From assembly GCA_036732755.1 (NCBI GenBank), contig DAINBU010000003.1, positions 48,321 to 112,320 of the forward strand: a stretch of DNA of 64,000 bases, written 5' to 3'. Both the position numbers and the translations under genes were made by a program. The stretch comes from DASRRB01 sp036732755. Its GTDB lineage: Bacteria; Planctomycetota; B15-G4; SIAN01. The notes under the pieces were generated by a model. It was not told the DNA's origin, did not search any database, and saw only the letters and a program-made list of their open reading frames with translations. Of the stretch, positions 1 to 9,200 are shown in pieces. The first letter of the stretch is position 1, and each line of letters starts with the position of its first letter.

Positions 1-390
1 GGCGTCTTCTTCATGGGGCGGTACGAAGTGCAGATCCTCGACTGCTTCGAGAACCTCACCTATCCCGACGGCCAGACCGCGTCGCTCTACGGCCAGTACC
101 CGCCGCTCGTGAACGCGTGCCGCAAGCCGGGCGAGTGGCAGAGCTTCGACATCGTCTTCGAGGCGCCGCGCTTCGACGGCGACAAGCTCGTCTCCCCCGC
201 GCGCGCCACCGTCTTCCACAACGGCGTCTGCGTCCAGCACGCGCAGGAGATCCTCGGCGCCACGCAGTACTGTGCCGTCGTGACCTACGCCGCGCACCCC
301 GCGAAGCTGCCGATCAAGCTCCAGGACCACGGCAACCCGGTCCGCTTCCGCAATATCTGGGTGCGGCCGATGGAGAGGCGCGCGCCGTGA
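1..390 (+). CDS. 3-keto-disaccharide hydrolase (DUF1080) domain protein, 5'-truncated by window edge
   Basis: The reading frame is open from the first base, so only the C-terminal 129 residues are visible. They carry the hallmark end of DUF1080: FMGRYEVQILD near the edge, then YGQYPP, NACRKPGEWQSFDI, FEAPRF, and finally LQDHGNPVRFRNIWVRP. This family folds as a concanavalin-like beta sandwich and is very abundant in Planctomycetota, where members act on 3-keto-glycosides or bind glycans outside the cytoplasm. A signal peptide would lie outside the window. Its TGA stop overlaps the GTG start of the next gene (GTGA), so the two are probably co-translated. The family call is secure. The exact substrate is unknown. 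Confidence 0.93.
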   Translation, partial: GVFFMGRYEVQILDCFENLTYPDGQTASLYGQYPPLVNACRKPGEWQSFDIVFEAPRFDGDKLVSPARATVFHNGVCVQHAQEILGATQYCAVVTYAAHPAKLPIKLQDHGNPVRFRNIWVRPMERRAP

Positions 391-1808
391 TCGGGGTGCT
401 GCTGACTCTCGCGGCGCAGGTGCCTGCGCCCGCGCCCGCCCCCAATGCGCCGACCGCGCAGACGAAACCGGCCGACGCAACGAAGCGCGGTGCGCCGGTC
501 AAGATCGTCTGCGACGTCGCCGAGCCGCGCATCGTGACGAAGGCGGCCGCCGTCGCCGACGCCGCCTGGAAGGAGACGTGCGCCCTGTTCGGCACGGATC
601 CGAAGCCGGCCGGGGGGCCCCGCGAAATCCAATTGCACGCGACGATCGCGGAGTACGAGGCGGTCTGCGACAAGCTGCTCGGCGGGAAGTTCAAGCGCAA
701 CCTCGCCGTCACCACCGAGAAGTCGCCGAGCGTCCACGTCGTCCTGCAGCCGACGATCCGCGGCGATGCGCAGAAGGCGCTGGCGCCGACGTGGGCCACG
801 CTGATCCTGGTCGCGCACGAGACGACGCACCTCGCGCGCTACTGCACGCTCGCGAACTATCGCGACCATCCCGGTTGGTTGAAGGACGGCGCGGCGACCT
901 GGATCGAGGCCAAGGTCGTCGCCGCGCAGGGCGCGTTCAAGAGTCCGGAGCAGTGGCCGATCTACGCGCAAGCGGAAGTGGGGGTCCAGCGGCTGCTGAA
1001 GGATGCGCACCTGCCGTCCGTCGAAGACCTGCTGCGCGATCGCACCGACGCGCTCGACTTCGAATCGCGCTACGACGTGCGCTGGCTGTTCTTCCGCTAC
1101 CTGATCGAGGGCGAGCGGTCGAAGGCGTTTCGCGCGTTCCTGCTCGGGTTGAATCAGATCGGCGGAGGCCCGGGGTTCACGGCGGACGCCGAAGCGCAGC
1201 TGAAGACGAGACTCGGCGTCACCGACTGGAAGGTCGTCGACGCCGGGTTCCGCAAGTGGATCGCCAACCTGAAGCCCGAGTGGTTCCAGTTCTTCGTCTC
1301 GCTCGAGCCGATCGGCGACGACTGGACGCAGACCTCGTTCGACGAGACCAACGCCATCGCCTACCGGACCGCTCCCGCAGGCGACAAGCCCTACGCGATC
1401 GAGGGCTCGGTGACGACCTACGACGACCGCAGCGAGCGCTCGCAGGCGAACCTCCTGATCGGCCACTTGACGCTGTCGAACGGCAAGTCGCGCTTCGTGA
1501 GCTTCGCGTTCGTGCCCGGCTTCGGCGTGACCGTCTTCGAGTACGACGGGAGCCTGGCCGAGGACCAGCAGTGGAAGCAGAAGGCGTTCATCGATTCACG
1601 CGGCTCCGAGCCGGGCAAGCCGCTCGCGTTCCGCGTGGACTGCGAGCCGAAGGAGGGCGCGACCGACGTGAAGTTGACCCTCGCCGGCAAGGTCGTCGCG
1701 CAGTTCACCGTCGCGCGCCCCCTCGACGGACCGTGGGGCGTCGGCGCGCAGGCGGGGTCTTCGTGCGTCTGGCGCGGCGTGAAGCTCGTCGCGGCGGGCT
1801 CGAAATAG
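387..1808 (+). CDS. Secreted gluzincin-like metallopeptidase-family protein
   Basis: 473 residues. The GTG start overlaps the stop of the DUF1080 gene, and reading from it gives a short hydrophobic N-terminus followed by a Pro/Ala-rich stretch, fitting an exported protein. Residues 144-148 are HETTH. Exactly 18 residues after the second His comes D167, in the context GWLKDGAATW, where the family usually has WLxEG with Glu. This is the spacing of the third zinc ligand of gluzincins, with Asp in place of Glu. Residues from about 300 to the end look like a beta-rich LamG/DUF1080-like domain. It is probably an extracytoplasmic peptidase of the peptidase-MA/DUF1570 type. The Asp ligand makes activity uncertain. 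Confidence 0.82.
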   Translation: MIGVLLTLAAQVPAPAPAPNAPTAQTKPADATKRGAPVKIVCDVAEPRIVTKAAAVADAAWKETCALFGTDPKPAGGPREIQLHATIAEYEAVCDKLLGGKFKRNLAVTTEKSPSVHVVLQPTIRGDAQKALAPTWATLILVAHETTHLARYCTLANYRDHPGWLKDGAATWIEAKVVAAQGAFKSPEQWPIYAQAEVGVQRLLKDAHLPSVEDLLRDRTDALDFESRYDVRWLFFRYLIEGERSKAFRAFLLGLNQIGGGPGFTADAEAQLKTRLGVTDWKVVDAGFRKWIANLKPEWFQFFVSLEPIGDDWTQTSFDETNAIAYRTAPAGDKPYAIEGSVTTYDDRSERSQANLLIGHLTLSNGKSRFVSFAFVPGFGVTVFEYDGSLAEDQQWKQKAFIDSRGSEPGKPLAFRVDCEPKEGATDVKLTLAGKVVAQFTVARPLDGPWGVGAQAGSSCVWRGVKLVAAGSK

Positions 1809-1954
1809 ACAGGCGCTGCCCGCTGTGCGCGCTCGGGCCGGCGGAAACGCGGTCCCGCAAGGAGTGAGCTCGCGCGCACCGGGTGAACGCCCGCGCCGTT
1901 GCAGGCGTAGCACGCCGCGACCGCTATCTTCGCGCGTCGAGGAGGAAGAGACCG

Positions 1955-2731
1955 ATGGCCGATCCCACGCCCGCGCCGACCGCCGCGACTCCGCCGCCGG
2001 CCGCCGCCGCTGCGCCCCCCGCGCCCGAGCGCCGGGCCGAACGGCGCGCCTCCGAGATGCACTTCGGCAGCTACCCGCTCTTCGCGATGTTCTGGCCGCT
2101 GGTCGCGGGCAGCGAGATCTGCGCCTGGATCCTCCACTGGCGCCCCGACTGGGCGCCGAACGTCACGTGGATCTTCCTCACCATCCTGCTCACCTGCCTC
2201 GTCACGACCGGCTTCGACGTGCGCCGCAACCTCGCGATCGGCTGGCTCCTCTTCATCGCGCTCTGCTGGGTCGGCGGCATCTACCTGCGCGACATGCAGC
2301 ACGTGCCGGTGCTGGGCCACATGCGGCGCTTCCTCGCGAGCCTCGACGCGACGGTGTCGACCGGATTCCTGCACGCGGTCGCGCTGCTGGTCGGCGTCGG
2401 CCTCGCCGGCGTCTTCCTCAACGTCTTCATCAACCACCGCTGGCGCGTCACCCACAACGAGCTCCATCTGGTGCGGCGCGGCGACATCGAGGACGCCATC
2501 ACGCGCGGCGCCAAGCGCATCAGCGTCGAGTACCCCGACGTCTTCGAGCTGCTGCTGCTCGGCTCGGGCCACATCGTCGTGCGCGACAGCAAGGGCAAGG
2601 AGGAGATCCGCCGCATCCCGCGCGTGCCGCTGCTGATCTTCCGCGAGAAGCAGCTCGACCAGATCTCCGAGGTGTGGGGCGTGTCGCTGCAGAACGACGC
2701 GGCCAGCACGAGCGAGGACGAGGAGTCGTGA
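1955..2731 (+). CDS. Four-helix membrane protein with cytoplasmic C-terminal domain
   Basis: 258 residues. The ATG at 1955 is chosen because GAGGAGG lies at 1939-1945, nine bases upstream; the frame stays open further upstream but codes Arg-rich low-complexity sequence. The N-terminal 30 residues are Ala/Pro-rich. Four hydrophobic segments follow (around YPLFAMFWPLVAG, TWIFLTILLTCLV, AIGWLLFIALCWV and LHAVALLVGVGLAGVFL). The C-terminal 90 residues are hydrophilic and may form a PH-like or small beta domain, rich in paired charges. I do not recognise the family. It sits one base before the next gene, which suggests an operon. Confidence 0.8.
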   Translation: MADPTPAPTAATPPPAAAAAPPAPERRAERRASEMHFGSYPLFAMFWPLVAGSEICAWILHWRPDWAPNVTWIFLTILLTCLVTTGFDVRRNLAIGWLLFIALCWVGGIYLRDMQHVPVLGHMRRFLASLDATVSTGFLHAVALLVGVGLAGVFLNVFINHRWRVTHNELHLVRRGDIEDAITRGAKRISVEYPDVFELLLLGSGHIVVRDSKGKEEIRRIPRVPLLIFREKQLDQISEVWGVSLQNDAASTSEDEES

Positions 2732-2732
2732 C

Positions 2733-3323
2733 GTGAAGCTGGCACCGTTCGCGCTGTGGATGGCGCTGGTCGCGGCGCGCGGCGACGAGGTCGCGCTCGA
2801 CTTCTCCAAGGAGAAGCTGCCCGACGGCTGGAGCTTGACGAACAAGGAGTGGAAGCCCAAGGAGGGCCAGCTCGTCGGCCACGGCGACGGGATGCTCGAG
2901 TGGGCCGGCCCGCTCGCGAACGACTTCACGCTCACCTTCAAGGGGTGGAGCGCGGAGAAGACCAACTTCGAGGTGAAGCTCTACGACGCGGCCACCCACG
3001 AGGAGCTCTACACTTTCGCCTTCCTCGGCCGCTACCACAGCGTGCTCGACGGCGTGAAGTGCTGCATCCTGAAGGGCCCCGGCTTCGCGAAGGTCGACTC
3101 GAAGATGTGGATCTATCCCGGCCGGCAGTTCACCTTCGAGGTGCGCAGCGCCAAGGCGCAGCTGCAGATGTTCCTCGACGGCGAGCTCGGCCCCGTCTTC
3201 ACCGACCCCGCGCCGCCCGCGCCGGCGAAAGGGATGAAGCTCAAGATCCTCGCCTCGACCGAGGGCAGCAAGGACGAGATCAAGATCGACGACGTGAAGG
3301 TCGTGAGCGCGGTGAACAAGTAG
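2733..3323 (+). CDS. Secreted beta-sandwich protein, DUF1080/LamG-like
   Basis: 196 residues from a GTG start one base after the preceding stop. The N-terminus MKLAPFALWMALVAARGDE is a short signal peptide. The body has features of 3-keto-disaccharide-hydrolase or LamG-like sandwiches: LPDGWSLTNKEWKPKEGQLVG near the start, a central stretch describing a shallow beta domain, and IKIDDVKVVS at the end, where DUF1080 proteins usually have a FRNIWV strand. It lacks the MGRYEVQI and DHGNPV motifs of the gene at the window start, so it is a divergent relative at best. It is probably exported and may bind carbohydrate. Function is not determined by sequence. Confidence 0.8.
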   Translation: MKLAPFALWMALVAARGDEVALDFSKEKLPDGWSLTNKEWKPKEGQLVGHGDGMLEWAGPLANDFTLTFKGWSAEKTNFEVKLYDAATHEELYTFAFLGRYHSVLDGVKCCILKGPGFAKVDSKMWIYPGRQFTFEVRSAKAQLQMFLDGELGPVFTDPAPPAPAKGMKLKILASTEGSKDEIKIDDVKVVSAVNK

Positions 3324-3380
3324 GCGGGCGGCCACTCGCGCGGCGCGCACTGCGCGAGGCCCGACCGATGGACGCCGATC

Positions 3381-3408
3381 CTGACGCTCGGATTTGCGCG
3401 GCTAGACT
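3381..3408 (+). promoter_or_regulatory. Candidate promoter of the DUF433 gene
   Basis: CTGACG at 3381-3386 and TAGACT at 3403-3408 are separated by 16 bp and resemble -35 and -10 boxes of a housekeeping promoter. The -10 box ends nine bases before the ATG at 3418, so a transcript would begin at or just before the start codon and be nearly leaderless. This is inferred from sequence only. Confidence 0.35.
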
Positions 3409-3417
3409 CGCCCCGCC

Positions 3418-3654
3418 ATGACGTCCGACCTCCTCGCTCGCATCACGCATGATCCGAAGGTGATGGGCGGCAAGCCCTGTATCCGAGGTCTGCGCGTCAC
3501 CGTCGGCACCATCGTCGGACTGCTGGCGACCGGACGCTCGATCGAAGACGTGCTCGCCGCCTATCCCGATCTCGATCGACTGGATGTGCAGGCGGCACTC
3601 GCGTACGCGGCGTGGCGAGCGAAAGAGATCGACGTTCCGATTCGGACGTCATGA
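3418..3654 (+). CDS. DUF433 domain protein (antitoxin-like), orphan
   Basis: 78 residues covering a complete DUF433 domain: ITHDPKVMGGKPCIRGLRVTVGTIV, then a short linker and a helical segment with IEDVLAAYPDLDRLDVQAALAYAAW. DUF433 proteins are small helix-turn-helix-type proteins and usually form a type II toxin-antitoxin pair with a PIN-like DUF5615 protein encoded just downstream. No such toxin is present here. Instead the stop codon overlaps the ATG of a secreted metallopeptidase (ATGA), so the gene is either an orphan antitoxin or has been joined to a new partner. The family assignment is secure. Confidence 0.9.
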   Translation: MTSDLLARITHDPKVMGGKPCIRGLRVTVGTIVGLLATGRSIEDVLAAYPDLDRLDVQAALAYAAWRAKEIDVPIRTS

Positions 3655-4403
3655 AGATCCTGTCCGCCGTCGCCGCCTCGCTGCTCGCCGCGCCGCCGCA
3701 GGACGCGCCCGCTCCCAAGGACCCCGTGCCGACGACCCCGTGGCACGCCGAGCCGGTCTTGGAGAAGTGCGTCGTCAAGAACGTCGCGGTCTACAACCAC
3801 GCCGACGCGACGATCGAGACGGCGACGGTGGCGGCGCTCGCGCAGCAGCAGTACGAGTTCCTGGAGAAGTACAGCGGCGGCGCGCCGCGCTGGGTGCTCG
3901 TGCACGTCGGGAACAAGTACGAGTGCGGCTTCTCGATGCAGGCGGGGCCCGATCCGGAGATGTTCCTGCAGGCGCCCGGCATCTTCGACACGTCGGCCAA
4001 CTACGCCCACGAAATGATGCACTGCTTCATGTTCGAGGTCGGAGCGCTGCCGCACTGGTTCAACGAATCGCTGAGCGACATGGCCTATTTCGATTCCGAG
4101 CTCGAGCTCTGGAAGCGGCGCAAGGAGGCGTGGCTCGACGGCTTCGACCGCGCCGACTACCGCAGCTACGAGCTCCTGCAGCTGCGCCGCAAGTACGGCC
4201 GCGCCTACTTCCGGAAGGTCTGCGCCGAGCTGCGCAAGCGCAAGGACGAGTGCCGCAAGGTCTTCACCCCGTCGACCAAGCTCGACGAGAAGAACGAGCT
4301 GATCCTGGCCGTCCTCTCCAGTGCCGCCGGCGAGGACGTCCGCCCGCTCTTCAAGGAGTGGGGATTCAACCCGCGCACGCGGGAGCGGCAGCGGGGGTAC
4401 TGA
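3651..4403 (+). CDS. Secreted HEMMH metallopeptidase-like protein
   Basis: 250 residues. The ATG at 3651 overlaps the DUF433 stop and opens a signal-like N-terminus, MKILSAVAASLLAA, ending before a Pro-rich linker. HEMMH at residues 120-124 gives two zinc ligands and the catalytic Glu. PHWFNES follows, with E139 the likely third ligand, which places it in the gluzincin/peptidase-MA-like group. The gap of 14 residues between H124 and E139 is shorter than usual. The C-terminal 100 residues are helical and rich in Lys/Arg. Probable role: extracytoplasmic peptidase of unknown specificity. Start choice rests on the overlap and on the signal peptide. Confidence 0.85.
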   Translation: MKILSAVAASLLAAPPQDAPAPKDPVPTTPWHAEPVLEKCVVKNVAVYNHADATIETATVAALAQQQYEFLEKYSGGAPRWVLVHVGNKYECGFSMQAGPDPEMFLQAPGIFDTSANYAHEMMHCFMFEVGALPHWFNESLSDMAYFDSELELWKRRKEAWLDGFDRADYRSYELLQLRRKYGRAYFRKVCAELRKRKDECRKVFTPSTKLDEKNELILAVLSSAAGEDVRPLFKEWGFNPRTRERQRGY

Positions 4404-4465
4404 CAGGGCGCGTCCGCCGCGGTTGAATGCCCGTTTCGTCGCCCGCACGACGGAGTGAGTGAAGC

Positions 4466-6154
4466 ATGGTCTCCCGACCGGTGGGGTGGATCCTTGGCGC
4501 GCTCGTCGCCGCCGGGACCGAGGCGACGACTGTCCACGCGGCGCAGGCGACCGTGCGCGTCAGCGTCGACTCTTCTGGCGCGGAGGCTGACGGCCCGAGT
4601 TTCATCTCGAGCCTGTCCGCCGACGGTCGGTACGTCGCGTTCATGTCCGCCGCCGCCAATCTCGTCCCGGGCGACGGAAACGGCGATTGGGACTTCTTCG
4701 TGCACGATCGAGTCACCGGCGCGACCGAACGCGTCAGCGTCGATTCGAACGGGAACGAGGCAAACTCCGGATCGGGGTCCTACACGCACCAGTCGTTGTC
4801 CGGAGACGGCATGGTGGTGGCGTTCTACAGCCTGGCGACGAATCTCGACGTGAATGACATGAATGGATTCGCCGATGTCTTCGTCCATGACCGGCGCAGC
4901 GGCGTCACGACGAGAGTCAGCGTCGACTCGTACGGGGTCGAGGGTGATGGCGACAGCGATGGCGCGTGCATCTCGGGGGACGGCCGCGTCGTGGGCTTCT
5001 CCAGCTATGCCGACAATCTCGACCTGGGCGACACGAACGGGCAGGACGACGCCTTCGTTCGCGACGTGTCGATCGGGTCGACGGAACGCGTCAGTGTCGA
5101 TTCCTCCGGGAACGAGGGCAATGGCAGGAGCCGCCTGAGTTCGATCTCCTCGGACGGGAGATACGTCACCTTCTTCAGCGATGCGTCAAACCTGGTTCAC
5201 AGGGACAAGAACGGCGCTTCCGACGTCTTCATTCGCGATCGACTGCTGGGAACGACGGAACGCGTGAGCGTCGATTCGAATGGAATGGAGGGGAATGCGC
5301 CGAGCGGAGATTCGTCGATCTCCGCCGACGGCAGGTTCGTCGCATTCAATAGCCGCGCGGCGAACCTGGTCCCGCAGGACCTCAACAACTACGTCGACGT
5401 CTTCGTCCGCGATCGTTCGGCCGGGACGACGACGCGCGTGAGCGTCGGCCCTTACGGCGTCGAAGCCAACGCCGATTGTTGGGAGCCGGTGATCTCCTCG
5501 GACGGGCGATACGTGATCTTCTCGACCCAAGCGAGCAGCCTCTGCTTTGGCGACGACAACGGGTTCCTCGACGCGTACCGGCACGACATGAAGACCGGCG
5601 AAACGATCCTCTGCAGCGTCGACTCCGCGGGCCTCCAAGGAAACCTGGGAAGCGCCGCAAATGGGATCTCTTCGAATGGCAACGTGATCTCCTTCGCCAG
5701 CCTCGCCACCAACCTCGTCCCATCCGATGGCAACGGCGAGTGCGACACCTTCGTCCATGAACTCTGCGGCACGCCGGCGACCTGGTCGAACTACGGTGCC
5801 GGCCTGTCCGGCACCTACGGCGTGCCGTCCTTCACCGCGCAACAGTTCCCGGCCTTCGGGGCCACTGTCATTGTCGACCTCGCCAACTCGCTCGGCGCGC
5901 CGACAGTCGGCCTGCTCGTCGTCGGCTTCCAGCGGGCGAATCTCCCGACGCACTTCGGGAGCGACCTGCTCGTGCTCCCCGCTGTGATCCAGCCCATCAC
6001 GTTCTCGTACGGTGGCGACTCCTTCACCGGCACGATCCCCGACGACATCGACCTCTGCGGCGTGACGATCGACCTGCAGGGAATCGAGCTCGATTCCGGC
6101 GCCGCGTTCGGCGTCTCGTTCTCGCAGGGCCTCGAGTTCGTGATCGGGAACTGA
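4466..6154 (+). CDS. Secreted seven-bladed TolB/WD40-like beta-propeller protein
   Basis: 562 residues with a signal peptide (about residues 1-26, ending in VHA). Seven consecutive repeats of about 58 residues begin with RVSVDSSGAEADG or a variant and contain ISxDGRYVAFxSxAxNLVPxDxNGxxDxFVxD. The last two start RVSVGPYGVEANA and LCSVDSAGLQGNL. Seven units predict a closed propeller of the TolB/PD40 type. The final 130 residues (from CGTPATWSNYG) are a separate beta-rich tail that I recognise only as a type common in planctomycete secreted proteins. The Asp-rich NGxxD turns may bind calcium. Function is unknown; structural or binding is more likely than enzymatic. Confidence 0.88.
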   Translation: MVSRPVGWILGALVAAGTEATTVHAAQATVRVSVDSSGAEADGPSFISSLSADGRYVAFMSAAANLVPGDGNGDWDFFVHDRVTGATERVSVDSNGNEANSGSGSYTHQSLSGDGMVVAFYSLATNLDVNDMNGFADVFVHDRRSGVTTRVSVDSYGVEGDGDSDGACISGDGRVVGFSSYADNLDLGDTNGQDDAFVRDVSIGSTERVSVDSSGNEGNGRSRLSSISSDGRYVTFFSDASNLVHRDKNGASDVFIRDRLLGTTERVSVDSNGMEGNAPSGDSSISADGRFVAFNSRAANLVPQDLNNYVDVFVRDRSAGTTTRVSVGPYGVEANADCWEPVISSDGRYVIFSTQASSLCFGDDNGFLDAYRHDMKTGETILCSVDSAGLQGNLGSAANGISSNGNVISFASLATNLVPSDGNGECDTFVHELCGTPATWSNYGAGLSGTYGVPSFTAQQFPAFGATVIVDLANSLGAPTVGLLVVGFQRANLPTHFGSDLLVLPAVIQPITFSYGGDSFTGTIPDDIDLCGVTIDLQGIELDSGAAFGVSFSQGLEFVIGN

Positions 6155-6240
6155 GTCGCGGCGCGCCGCCCGCGGCGCCGCGCCGTCCCGCCACTTCGTA
6201 GAGTGCCGCCCCTCCCGCCGTCCGGTCCGGGAGGAGACGG

Positions 6241-9200
6241 ATGACCTCGCGCAAGCTCGCCCTCGCGTCGCTCTCCCTCGCGCTCTTCGCCGCGGCGACG
6301 TGCAAGCAGCCGGCGCCCGCCGAGCCGCCGGTCGCGACGCCGACTCCGGCGGGACCGCCGCCGCCGCGCGCGGCCGCGGTCCCCCGCTCGAAGGCCTCCG
6401 CCCGCGGCCTCGCCCCCGACCGGCTGCGCTGCGAGAACCTCGAAATGCCGCTCGCCGTCGCGACGGCGCGCCCGCGCCTCTCCTGGATCGACGTCTCGTC
6501 GGTCGGCGACGCGCGCAACCTCCGCCAGGCCGCCTACCAGATCCGCGTCGCGAGCTCGCGCGTCGCGCTCCTCGCCGGCAAGGTCGACCGCTGGGACTCG
6601 GGCCGCGTCGAGAGCGACGCCACGTACGGGATCGAGTACGGCGGGACGCCGCTGCGCTCGCGCGAGCAGGTCTGGTGGACGGTGCGCGTCTGGGACGAGA
6701 CGGGCGCGCCGTCCGAGTACGCGCCGATCGCCCGCTTCGCGATGGGGCTCGACTCCGCCGACTGGAAGGCGGAGTGGGTGGGCTTCGACGCCGAGCGCAC
6801 CCCGCCGGCCGAGGAGTACCCGTTCGCACCCGCGCGCTGGATCGGCTTCGCCAACGACCCCGACGAGGCGCCGGCCGGCCTGCGCCTCTACCAGGCGACC
6901 TTCACGCTGCCGCCCGCCGGCGATCCGTCGCACACGATCGAGCGGGCGCGCCTCCTCGCGACCGGCGACGACCGCCTCTGGATCTCGATCAACGGCCGTG
7001 AAGTCGTCCACGAGAAGGGCCATCCCGAGCGCGTCGCCGACGTCGACGTCGCGACGAGCCTGAAGCCCGGCGACAACGACGTGCGCATGCTCGTCCGCAA
7101 CGACGCCGCCGGCACCGCGGGCGCGCTCCTCAAGCTCACCGTCCGCACGAGCGGCGGCGCCGAGTTCGAGCTGGTGAGCGACGGCGCGTGGCTCTGCGCC
7201 GTGCCGAACTTCCACGACTGGGCGACTCGGGAGCTCGAGTCGGCGTCGTGGCCGCATGCGCGGGTCGTCGCTCCGTACGGCGGCGCGCCGTGGAAGACGC
7301 TCACCACGCCCGACCTCTTCCTGCCGCCGACCGTCAAGCTGCGCCGGCGCTTCCTCGTGAACAAGCAGGTCGTGCGCGCCGTCGTCTACGCCGCGGCACT
7401 CGGCCTCGTCGACGTCGAGCTGAACGGCGCGCGCGTGAGCGACGACCGCTTCACGCCCGGCTGGACCGACTACAAGAAGCGCGTCTACTACCGCGCCTTC
7501 GACGTGACCGACCGCGTGAAGCCGGGCGACAACGTGCTCGGCGCCGAGCTCGCCGACGGCTGGTACTCGGGCTACGTCGGCTGGGGCCACGCGCGCGACC
7601 ACTACGGCAGGAAGACGCGCGCGAAGCTGCAGCTCCACGTCGACTACGCCGACGGGACGAGCGACGCGATCGCGAGCGACCGCCGCTTCGAGGCGACGCG
7701 CGGCTCGCGCCGCGAGGCCGACTTCCTGATGGGGGAGTGGCAGGACGCCTTCGCGCAGCTGCGCCACCCGACGCCGTGGAAGGCCGCCACGGTCGGCGCC
7801 GAGGTCGACCCGCCGCTCGAGCCGCATCCCGGCCCGCCGGTGCAGGTCTACGCCGAGCTCGAGCCGGTGGCGATCCGCGAGGCGACGCCGGGCGCGTGGG
7901 TCTTCGACCTCGGCCAGAACTTCGCCGGCGTCGCGCGCTTGAAGGTCAAGGGCCGCGCCGGCCAGACGATCACGCTGCGCTTCGCCGAGCGGCTGAATCC
8001 CGACGGCACGCTCTACACCACGAACCTCCGCGGCGCGCGCGCGACCGACCGCTTCACGCTGAGCGGCTTCCCCGGCAAGGACGGCTTCGAGACCTTCGAG
8101 CCTCGCTTCACCTTCCACGGCTTCCAGTACGTCGAGGTGACCGGCCTCTCCGAGCCGCCGAACCCGAAGACGATCACCGGCGTGGCGTTCAGCAGCGCGA
8201 CGCCGCTCGCCGGCCGCTTCGCCTGCAGCAACCCGATGCTCGAGAAGCTGCAGCAGAACGCGCTCTGGACCCAGCGCTCGAACTTCATCGACGTGCCGAC
8301 CGACTGTCCGCAGCGCGACGAGCGGCTCGGCTGGATGGGCGACGCGCAGGCGTACCTCCGCGCCGCCACGTACCAGGCCGACGTGCAGGCGTTCTTCACG
8401 AAGTGGCTGGTCGACGTGACGGACGCCCAGAGAGCGGACGGACAGTTCCCGCAGGTGGCGCCGCTCCTGGTCGCGAGCGGCGACGGCGGGCCGGCGTGGG
8501 CCGACGCCGGCGTGATCTGCCCGTGGACGATCTGGCAGGTCTACGGCGACCGCCGCCAGCTCGAGCGGTCGTACCCGTCGATGAAGAGGTTCGTCGACTT
8601 CTGCCGCGCGCGCTCGACGCCGGAGCTCCTGCCCCCCAAGGAGTTCCACGGCTTCGGCGACTGGCTCCAGGTCGACTGCGAGACGCCGAACGCCGTGATC
8701 TACGAGGCCTATTTCGCGCGGTCGGCGGCGCTGGTCGCGCAGGCGGCCGAGGTGCTCGGCCAGGACAGCGACGCGAAGCGCTACGCCGAGCTGCGCGACG
8801 CGGTGAAGCGCGCCTTCGTGCGCGCCTACGTGAAGGATGACGGCACCGTGCTCGGCGACACGCAGTGCGCCTACGTGCTCGCGCTGGCGGCCGACCTGCT
8901 CGACGGCGAAGCGAAGACGCGCGCGCTCGCGAAGCTCGTGAGGAACATCGAGTCGCGCAAGGGACATCTGTCGACCGGCGTCGTCGGCACCAAGGACCTC
9001 CTGCAGGTGCTGAGCCGCGCGGGGCGAGACGACGTGGCGTGGCGCCTCGTCGAGAACGTCGACTACCCGTCGTGGGGCTTCACCATCCGGCAGGGCGCGA
9101 CCACGATCTGGGAGCGCTGGAACGGCTGGACGCCGGAGAAGGGTTTCGAAGACCCGAACATGAACAGCTTCTCCCACTACGCGTTCGGCGCGGTCTATCA

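Noticed and set aside
285..1466. A 393-codon open frame on - at the left end
   Set aside because: Opposes a gene with HETTH motif and a coupled start; the reverse sequence shows no family features.
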